DNA of 7,149 bases, from assembly GCA_023434465.1 (NCBI GenBank), contig JAEYSQ010000088.1:1-7149 (forward strand), in the 5' to 3' direction. This document shows positions 1 to 5,881 of this stretch, piece after piece. Positions within the stretch are counted from its first letter, which is position 1, and each line of letters begins with the position of its first letter. Under the pieces are notes generated by a model. It saw only the letters and a program-made list of their open reading frames with translations, was not told the origin of the DNA and did not search any database. The position numbers and the translations under genes were made by a program. Source of the stretch: Actinomycetes bacterium. Its GTDB lineage: Bacteria; Actinomycetota; Thermoleophilia; Solirubrobacterales; 70-9.

Positions 1-464
1 GTCACGTAGTGAGGCACCTCGCGGAAGGTGATGGTGAGGGGACCGATCTCGACCGAGCCTTCCGGGTCGTACTCGGAGGTGTCGAATGCCTGCTCGAAGT
101 GCCGGCCGAGACTCCACGAGCCATCGAGGTCCTCGAGGAACTGATGCGAACCGGGCGGTCCGAACAATTTTGGCCGCGCCGGATCATCGGTGCCGGGCCA
201 GGGATCGATCGGAACCGGTTGCTGGCGGGGAGCGAACCGCAGCGCAAAGCCGTACGGGATCAGGTCGGCGAAATGGTCGGAATGGAGGTGGGAGATCACG
301 ATCGCGTCGACGTCGACATAGTCGTGGTACTTGCGCAATTTTCCGAAGACACCGTTGCCGCAGTCGAGCAGCACGGTCGTTTCGCCCTCGGTGATCAGGT
401 ACCCGCTGCAGGCACCGTCCGCGTCCTGCCAGGCAGGTGACTTCCCCAGGACCGTTAGCTTCAT
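1..464 (-). CDS. MBL-fold metallo-hydrolase, 5' part (runs off left edge)
   Basis: The minus strand reads open from an ATG at 464 to the window edge, giving 154 N-terminal residues. The product starts MKLTVLGKSPAW, has VLLDCGNGVFGKL at 31-43 (the usual second strand with its Asp) and SHLHSDH at 58-64. This is the HxHxDH zinc motif of the metallo-beta-lactamase fold (H59, H61, D63, H64). The fragment ends in FREVPHYVT, which resembles the strand before the next metal-binding His in RNase Z/YhfI-like hydrolases. A cytoplasmic zinc phosphodiesterase-type or lactonase-type hydrolase is likely, but the substrate cannot be told. No signal peptide is seen. The ATG fits the family N-terminus; upstream lies only a weak GAGG, and a TACCAT -10-like hexamer at 500-495. 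The C-terminal half, with the remaining metal ligands, is outside the window. The family call is firm; the exact function is unknown. Confidence 0.9.
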   Translation of the reverse strand, partial: MKLTVLGKSPAWQDADGACSGYLITEGETTVLLDCGNGVFGKLRKYHDYVDVDAIVISHLHSDHFADLIPYGFALRFAPRQQPVPIDPWPGTDDPARPKLFGPPGSHQFLEDLDGSWSLGRHFEQAFDTSEYDPEGSVEIGPLTITFREVPHYV

Positions 465-571
465 GACCTCGGACCGAATCCGTTCATCCGGGGAATGGTA
501 CTCCGGAGGAGCGGGCGCAGACTCTGGCCAACTCTCCGTGAATGCTCTTGGCCGGGGGTTTCCGGTTCGCG

Positions 572-587
572 TCCGGTGAAGACCGGA
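572..587 (-). terminator. Short hairpin just after the small cysteine-rich gene
   Basis: TCCGGT (572-577) and ACCGGA (582-587) form a perfect 6-bp stem with a 4-base loop. The hairpin begins 8 bases past the TAG of the 596-778 gene on the minus strand. No T tract follows, so termination is only a possibility. It could also be chance in GC-rich DNA. Confidence 0.25.
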
Positions 588-595
588 TACGGCGC

Positions 596-778
596 CTACG
601 TCCGGTCTGCCCAGCGCGGCGGCCGCAGCAGCAGCATCGGCTGGCGGGGTGGCACGAGACCCTCGGGACGGCTCTCCCGGAAGGTGCCGCACGGCTCTTC
701 GAGATCAAGCGCGCAAAGCATCTTCTGCCGGAAGTAGCAGTCCTCACAGGAGGGCGTTTCTTTTTTCGAGCGAGCCAC
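596..778 (-). CDS. Small cysteine-rich protein, possible metal binding (60 aa)
   Basis: A GTG start at 778 and TAG at 596-598 give 60 residues. Four cysteines lie in the first half in the pattern C11-x2-C14-x7-C22-x7-C30, in the context CEDCYFRQKMLCALDLEEPC. The second half is basic and proline-rich (RPEGLVPPRQPM, then LLLRPP). There is no signal peptide, so the protein is probably cytoplasmic. The cysteine spacing suggests a small zinc or Fe-S site. I have the impression of similar small proteins in Thermoleophilia, but I cannot confirm this, and no function is known to me. GTG was chosen because the sequence MARSKKETPSCEDC looks like a natural N-terminus. The ATG at 788 is out of frame, and no strong ribosome binding site is visible. 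The gene lies 131 bases upstream of the MBL gene on the same strand, so co-transcription is possible but unproven. Confidence 0.65.
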   Translation of the reverse strand: MARSKKETPSCEDCYFRQKMLCALDLEEPCGTFRESRPEGLVPPRQPMLLLRPPRWADRT

Positions 779-989
779 CGCGGGCCATCCAAGCAGGCCG
801 GTCAGGATCGTGTCGGCGACGATTCCGCAAATCGCAGGATTCTTGATTCACAACTCTGCAACAACCCCCGCATTTTGCGGCGCGCCGGTCGGCCGACGGG
901 GGAGAACGCTCCGGACCGGCGACTGATGCACCGATCTCACCGACTCGATGAGGGGCCGAATATTCGCCGCCGTTTCCGACCCGGGCGGC

Positions 990-995
990 TATCCT
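990..995 (+). promoter_or_regulatory. Possible -10 element for the GDPD fusion gene
   Basis: TATCCT at 990-995 resembles a sigma-70-type -10 hexamer and would start transcription near 1002, leaving a leader of about 47 bases. No convincing -35 hexamer sits 16-18 bases upstream. The rest of the gene-free stretch 779-1048 holds only short GC palindromes (for example GGCGCGCC near 888) and no coding signal that I trust. Confidence 0.25.
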
Positions 996-1048
996 GACCG
1001 CAGGAGGGGAGCCCCGAGGGGGCGACCGGTCGACACGAGGGAGCTGTC

Positions 1049-3379
1049 TTGAAGGTTCGTATCCCACTGCTCGTCGTCTCACTGCTGGTGTTCGTTTCGG
1101 CGGCCACCGAGGCTTCGGCATCGCCCTGGATCCATGCCCACCGGGCTGGCCCGCTCAAGAGCGGAAAGGCTTCCGCGCCCGAGAACTCGATGCCGGCCTT
1201 CCGGCAGGCGGCGGCCCGGGGGTTCGTCCTCGAGGCAGACGTCAAGCTGACTTCGGACAAGGTGCCGGTCGTGATTCACGATGACTCCCTCGACCGGACC
1301 ACCAACTGCTCGGGACCGGTCTCGGATTATTCGGCCGCCCGGATCTCCGCCGATTGCGAGATCGACGTGATCGGGATCGGTGACGAAACCGTCAGCCTGC
1401 CGGCGGGTGACCGACGCCGGGCCCCCGTTCCCACCCTGGCCCAACTGCTCGGATTGGTCAAAAAGACCGGCGCTGTGACCAACATCGAGCTCAAGAACAT
1501 CCCGACCGACCTCGATTGGGATCCGACCTATGACTTCGCCGAAACGGTCGCCCGCCGGATCAAGACCGCCCGCGTGCCTTCCTCCCAGCTGATCGTCCAG
1601 TCCTTCACCCTGGGCAACCTGACCCGGTTTCGTCAGGTCTATCCCGAACCAGAGACCGCATTCCTGACTTTGAACGCGGTCAACTCTTTCGCGGTCCAGG
1701 TCGCCCGCGACAACGGCATCGACTGGGTTTCGCCCCAGTGGCCGATCGACCAGACGCTGGTCTCCGACGCCCACCACGCCGGACTGCGGGTAGTGCCGTG
1801 GACGATCGACAACGCCGGGGATGCGAGGGCCGCCACCAGACTCGGAGTCGACGCCCTGATCAGCAATGACCCGGTCACGCTCCGGACCGCGATCAAGCGG
1901 GTCACGCCGAAGCTGGCCGCGATTCCTCCAGCCCCTTCGGCGAAGGCCTGCCGCTCGACCTTCGCCCGCGACACGCGCCGTCCGGCCCGGGCGATGCTGA
2001 AACGAAAACAGGCCAGGGGCGGCCCCCGCGTCTTTGCGATGCAGTTCAAGCAGGAAGCCCGTCACATCAAGACCTACGCCGCTTTCCGCAAGAAAATCGA
2101 ATGCGTGATCCGCAAGTGGGTTTTGCCCTTCAGATCGAAACACCGGCCCAACGTGGTGGCCTTCAACGAAGACATCGGTCTGATGACCCTGGGAACCGGT
2201 TCCCGCGGTGCGGGAGCCCGGTCGGCGTTCGCCAGGCCGGCCGAGGTCACCGAGTGCTCCGATGCCGCACCGCCATGCCGGGCCCTGGTCGGCCTCAACC
2301 GGGTGACCGCCGCCTACGGGGAAGTCAACTCCGAGTACACGCACCGGTTCCCGGCCGCGAGTCCGCTGTCGCGGGGTTTCACCGCTGCGGTCGACACCGA
2401 CGCCCGGGGCTGGATGCAGGTTTTTTCCGACATGGCACGCCGCTACCGGATCTACATTCTCGGTTCGAACAACCAGCCTCACTTCCGCGAATCGATGGAC
2501 CCGGCCGAGCTCGAACTGTTTCGTGATCCTGATCTGCGACGACCGAAGAGTGTCTACGTGGCGACCGGACCAGAGGTCTACAACGAGGTATTCATGTGGG
2601 GACCGAAGCTGGTCCGCCAGGAAGGACCCCGACCGCTACGCAACGTGGTGGCCCGCAACGAGAAGATTCCGCTGACCTCGATCGAGGTGGCACTCGGCTT
2701 GACCGCCGGTCCGATTTCGGGTCCGGATGGCATCGCGAACCTGAAGCCGTACCGGATACCGAAGACCAGGGCGAAGGTCGGATTCGCGACCAGCCTGCCG
2801 GCCTTCCAGTTCGGTTACTGGCTCGGTGAGCCGGTGCCTTCGGATCGCCCCTGTGCCGACATAGCGGTCAGCTACATGCGGTGCCTCAGCCACCTCGGCA
2901 CGAACCTGGTCATGCAGGACGAAGCCAACCCCGGCGAGTGGGCGACCCCTCCCGGCACCTACTGGCAGCCGCTCGACTGGATGGGATCGACCTGGCGGTC
3001 GGTGGTCGACCCCGGAGTCAGGTTCACCTACAACGTCACTCCGCACATGGTCGGCAATCTCGGGGACCTCCCCTTCGACGGCCAGACCGCAATCACCCAG
3101 CGCGGTCTGCTCGGCAAGAAGAAATGCCATTACGTCGGCAACGGACGGCTGGCCGGCACCGACGATCCGTCCTACGCGCGCTACACCGGCGGCAAACGCC
3201 AGTTCATCACTCTCTCCCCCTGGGTTCGCAGGGACGGCCCCCGGGCAGAGCTGGTCGAACGCTCCCGGGCGATGATGGCGGCCAGCGGCAGCAAACACGA
3301 GAACCGCTACCTCGAAACCGCCGCCATAGCCGACCTTCCCTTCCCCCCGAAGAAGAAGAGAAAGAACTGCGTTTCATAA
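1049..3379 (+). CDS. Secreted glycerophosphodiester phosphodiesterase fused to a nitrilase-like domain
   Basis: A TTG start at 1049 is supported by GAGGGAG at 1036-1042, six bases upstream. Residues 1-24 form a Sec signal peptide (KVR, hydrophobic core, cut near ASA-SPW), so the protein is exported. Residues 27-283 are a complete GDPD domain: H31-R32, E45-N46, E62-x-D64, H77-D78, E147, QSF at 184-186, W251 and NDP at 273-275. GDPDs cleave glycerophosphodiesters to glycerol 3-phosphate and an alcohol. C87 and C103 may form a disulfide. A basic linker (284-326) leads to residues 327-700, which I read as a carbon-nitrogen hydrolase fold: FAMQF at 329, VVAFNED with E374, IYILGSN at 468, YNEVFMWGP at 511, NEKIPL with K539, E546, then C602 before LGTNLVMQDEANPG. 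This gives the Glu-Lys-Cys order of the nitrilase superfamily. The GDPD call is firm; the second domain is my reading of motifs. The tail is basic. A strong hairpin follows the TAA. Confidence 0.9.
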   Translation: MKVRIPLLVVSLLVFVSAATEASASPWIHAHRAGPLKSGKASAPENSMPAFRQAAARGFVLEADVKLTSDKVPVVIHDDSLDRTTNCSGPVSDYSAARISADCEIDVIGIGDETVSLPAGDRRRAPVPTLAQLLGLVKKTGAVTNIELKNIPTDLDWDPTYDFAETVARRIKTARVPSSQLIVQSFTLGNLTRFRQVYPEPETAFLTLNAVNSFAVQVARDNGIDWVSPQWPIDQTLVSDAHHAGLRVVPWTIDNAGDARAATRLGVDALISNDPVTLRTAIKRVTPKLAAIPPAPSAKACRSTFARDTRRPARAMLKRKQARGGPRVFAMQFKQEARHIKTYAAFRKKIECVIRKWVLPFRSKHRPNVVAFNEDIGLMTLGTGSRGAGARSAFARPAEVTECSDAAPPCRALVGLNRVTAAYGEVNSEYTHRFPAASPLSRGFTAAVDTDARGWMQVFSDMARRYRIYILGSNNQPHFRESMDPAELELFRDPDLRRPKSVYVATGPEVYNEVFMWGPKLVRQEGPRPLRNVVARNEKIPLTSIEVALGLTAGPISGPDGIANLKPYRIPKTRAKVGFATSLPAFQFGYWLGEPVPSDRPCADIAVSYMRCLSHLGTNLVMQDEANPGEWATPPGTYWQPLDWMGSTWRSVVDPGVRFTYNVTPHMVGNLGDLPFDGQTAITQRGLLGKKKCHYVGNGRLAGTDDPSYARYTGGKRQFITLSPWVRRDGPRAELVERSRAMMAASGSKHENRYLETAAIADLPFPPKKKRKNCVS

Positions 3380-3380
3380 G

Positions 3381-3412
3381 CAAGCCGGGCGGGGTCCGCC
3401 CCGCCCGACTTG
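3381..3412. terminator. Bidirectional terminator hairpin between convergent genes
   Basis: CAAGCCGGGCGGGG (3381-3394) pairs with 3399-3412 across a TCCG loop, giving a 14-bp stem with a single C/A mismatch (a G/T wobble when read on the minus strand). It starts one base after the TAA of the GDPD fusion gene and lies 42 bases beyond the ahcY stop, so it can serve both genes. No long T run follows on either strand, which is common for GC-rich actinobacterial terminators. Confidence 0.65.
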
Positions 3413-3423
3413 CCAAACCCGGC

Positions 3424-3447
3424 GCCCTGCCGGAACCACCGCAGGGC
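3424..3447 (-). terminator. Second hairpin immediately after ahcY
   Basis: GCCCTGC (3424-3430) and GCAGGGC (3441-3447) form a 7-bp stem with a 10-base loop. The stem begins six bases past the ahcY stop codon on the minus strand. It may work with the stronger hairpin at 3381-3412, or act only to protect the mRNA 3' end. There is no T tract. Confidence 0.35.
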
Positions 3448-3453
3448 TGAGGT

Positions 3454-4923
<1,470 letters not shown>

Positions 4924-4965
4924 CTGTAAAGGTTTTCTCCTGCGAGTTAGGTTGACCAATCACGC

Positions 4966-4971
4966 TACCAT
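4966..4971 (+). promoter_or_regulatory. Possible -10 element giving a leaderless hydroxylase mRNA
   Basis: TACCAT at 4966-4971 fits the actinobacterial TANNNT -10 pattern and lies 10 bases before the ATG at 4982, the spacing expected for leaderless transcription. No Shine-Dalgarno sequence lies in front of that ATG, which fits. A TTGACC at 4952-4957 is at 17 bases from TGTACC (4975-4980), but that pair would start transcription inside the gene, so it is less likely. The same TACCATTCC string occurs upstream of the MBL gene (500-492, minus strand). Confidence 0.3.
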
Positions 4972-4981
4972 TCCTGTACCC

Positions 4982-5620
4982 ATGGGATCGTCGGAACGCT
5001 CCGAAAGACTTGCCGCCTCACCCGACCTCTTCGAGAACCGTTTGCTCAATTTCTTCTCGAGGGTCCACCCCGTCGTACCTTTTTTGATCTACGGCCCGGT
5101 CATCGCCCTGCTGGTCTGGCTGGGAATCGATCGTGGTGTTTCCGTGCTCGCATCGATCGGACTATTCGTGGCCGGGCTAGCGATCTGGACCCTTTCCGAG
5201 TACTGGCTTCACCGTCTGCTTTTCCACTGGACGCCGAAGTTCAGGGGTGGGGACAAGATCAACTTCATCATCCACGGGGTCCATCACGACCACCCCAACG
5301 ACAAGATGCGTCTAGTGATGCCGCCGGCCGCGAGCATCCCCCTCGCACTGGTCTTTTACGCGGCCTTCATGCTGGTATTCGGCTCGCCCCACGGCTTCGT
5401 GCTTTTCGGCGGTTTTCTCGCCGGCTACCTGGCCTACGACTACACGCACTACTACCTGCATCATTTCGTTCCCAAGTCCACGGTCGGCAAGAAGGTTCGC
5501 GAGCATCACATGCGACACCACTTCCAGGACCATCACTACGGGTATGGCGTCTCGACCCCTTTCTGGGATCACATTTTCCGCACGGTTCCTCGTTCGCGGA
5601 AGGCAGATCGCAGCGTCTGA
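4982..5620 (+). CDS. Fatty acid hydroxylase/sterol desaturase family membrane di-iron enzyme
   Basis: The 212-residue product is an integral membrane oxygenase of the fatty acid hydroxylase superfamily, which uses a histidine-bound di-iron centre and O2 to hydroxylate lipids. The histidine boxes are all present: EYWLHRLLFH (H77, H82), HGVHHDHP (H98, H101, H102, H104), THYYLHH (H156, H160, H161) and EHHMRHHFQDHH (H175, H176, H179, H180, H184, H185). Hydrophobic helices lie at about 31-48, 52-70, 118-134 and 138-153. The arrangement resembles the C-terminal catalytic part of Scs7/FA2H-type fatty acid 2-hydroxylases without a cytochrome b5 domain, so a separate electron donor is needed. 2-Hydroxylation of an acyl chain is the best guess; carotenoid or sterol substrates are alternatives. 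The ATG at 4982 was preferred because the longer open frame, from a start near 4889, would overlap the 5' end of ahcY and has a poor N-terminus. Translation ends at tandem stops, TGA then TAA. Confidence 0.92.
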   Translation: MGSSERSERLAASPDLFENRLLNFFSRVHPVVPFLIYGPVIALLVWLGIDRGVSVLASIGLFVAGLAIWTLSEYWLHRLLFHWTPKFRGGDKINFIIHGVHHDHPNDKMRLVMPPAASIPLALVFYAAFMLVFGSPHGFVLFGGFLAGYLAYDYTHYYLHHFVPKSTVGKKVREHHMRHHFQDHHYGYGVSTPFWDHIFRTVPRSRKADRSV

Positions 5621-5638
5621 TAAGCCGAAGTGCCCGGA

Positions 5639-5656
5639 TCGCGAATTGATTCGCGG
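5639..5656 (+). terminator. Hairpin after the lipid hydroxylase gene
   Basis: CGCGAA (5640-5645) pairs with TTCGCG (5650-5655) around a TTGA loop, with a closing T-G wobble at 5639/5656. It lies about 20 bases past the stop codon and just before the promoter at 5672. The sequence after it is AT-richer (ACTTTCTT) but there is no direct T tract, so this is a plausible weak terminator that insulates the next gene. Confidence 0.4.
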
Positions 5657-5671
5657 ATTGGTGAAACTTTC

Positions 5672-5699
5672 TTGACACTCCGGGTTTCTTCTGTACAGT
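5672..5699 (+). promoter_or_regulatory. Sigma-70-type promoter for the surface-protein gene
   Basis: TTGACA (5672-5677), a perfect -35 consensus, is followed after 16 bases by TACAGT (5694-5699), matching four of six -10 positions. This is the best promoter in the window. Transcription would begin near 5706, leaving a leader of about 175 bases before the ATG at 5882. Confidence 0.7.
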
Positions 5700-5705
5700 G
5701 ATACG

Positions 5706-5881
5706 CCAGTTCTGACCGGCATCTTCGATCCTTCGCGATCGGCCTTGTCAGGCGGAGAAGGATCAGGGGATCCGGGCCCGTCTCATGTCAGCACCTAATG
5801 GTTGCTGCGTTGCCGCTTCAGATCAGAGTCCTCGGAGAGTGACTCTGGTTCGAACACAACAACGAAAACGCAAGGAACCAC
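5706..5881 (+). promoter_or_regulatory. Long structured 5' leader of the surface-protein mRNA
   Basis: The leader can form several hairpins. GATCCTTC (5727-5734) pairs perfectly with GAAGGATC (5757-5764) and encloses a small GCCT/AGGC hairpin (5742-5753). GGATC (5760-5764) can instead pair with GATCC (5769-5773) across AGGG, which competes for the same bases. CAGCACC (5789-5795) pairs with 5800-5807 with one bulged T. CAGAGTC (5824-5830) pairs with GACTCTG (5841-5847), with three further inner pairs. AAGGA at 5872-5876 is the ribosome binding site, five bases before the ATG. I do not recognise the consensus of any known riboswitch here. The pairings are visible; a regulatory role is inferred. 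Confidence 0.4.

Noticed and set aside
836..864. TTGTTG-17-AATCCT on the minus strand as a promoter for the small cysteine-rich gene.
   Set aside because: Each hexamer matches only three of six consensus positions, which is no better than chance in an intergenic stretch.
744..1121. A 125-residue minus-strand frame spanning the gene-free region before the GDPD fusion.
   Set aside because: It overlaps the start and the signal peptide of the GDPD gene and the small cysteine-rich gene, is low-complexity and Arg/Pro-rich, and has no start signal or motif.
1079..2482. A 467-residue open frame on the minus strand opposite the GDPD fusion gene.
   Set aside because: It is an antisense shadow with no recognisable motif. 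The plus-strand frame carries the signal peptide and the catalytic residues.
3340..3376. PKKKRK near the C-terminus of the GDPD fusion, identical to the core of a viral nuclear localisation signal.
   Set aside because: The protein is bacterial and exported. A basic tail of this kind is a chance match and more likely contacts the cell wall or lipid.
5841..5856. GGTTCGAA in the leader resembles the T-arm loop of a tRNA.
   Set aside because: The flanking bases do not form the 5-bp T stem, and no anticodon arm or acceptor stem can be drawn around it.
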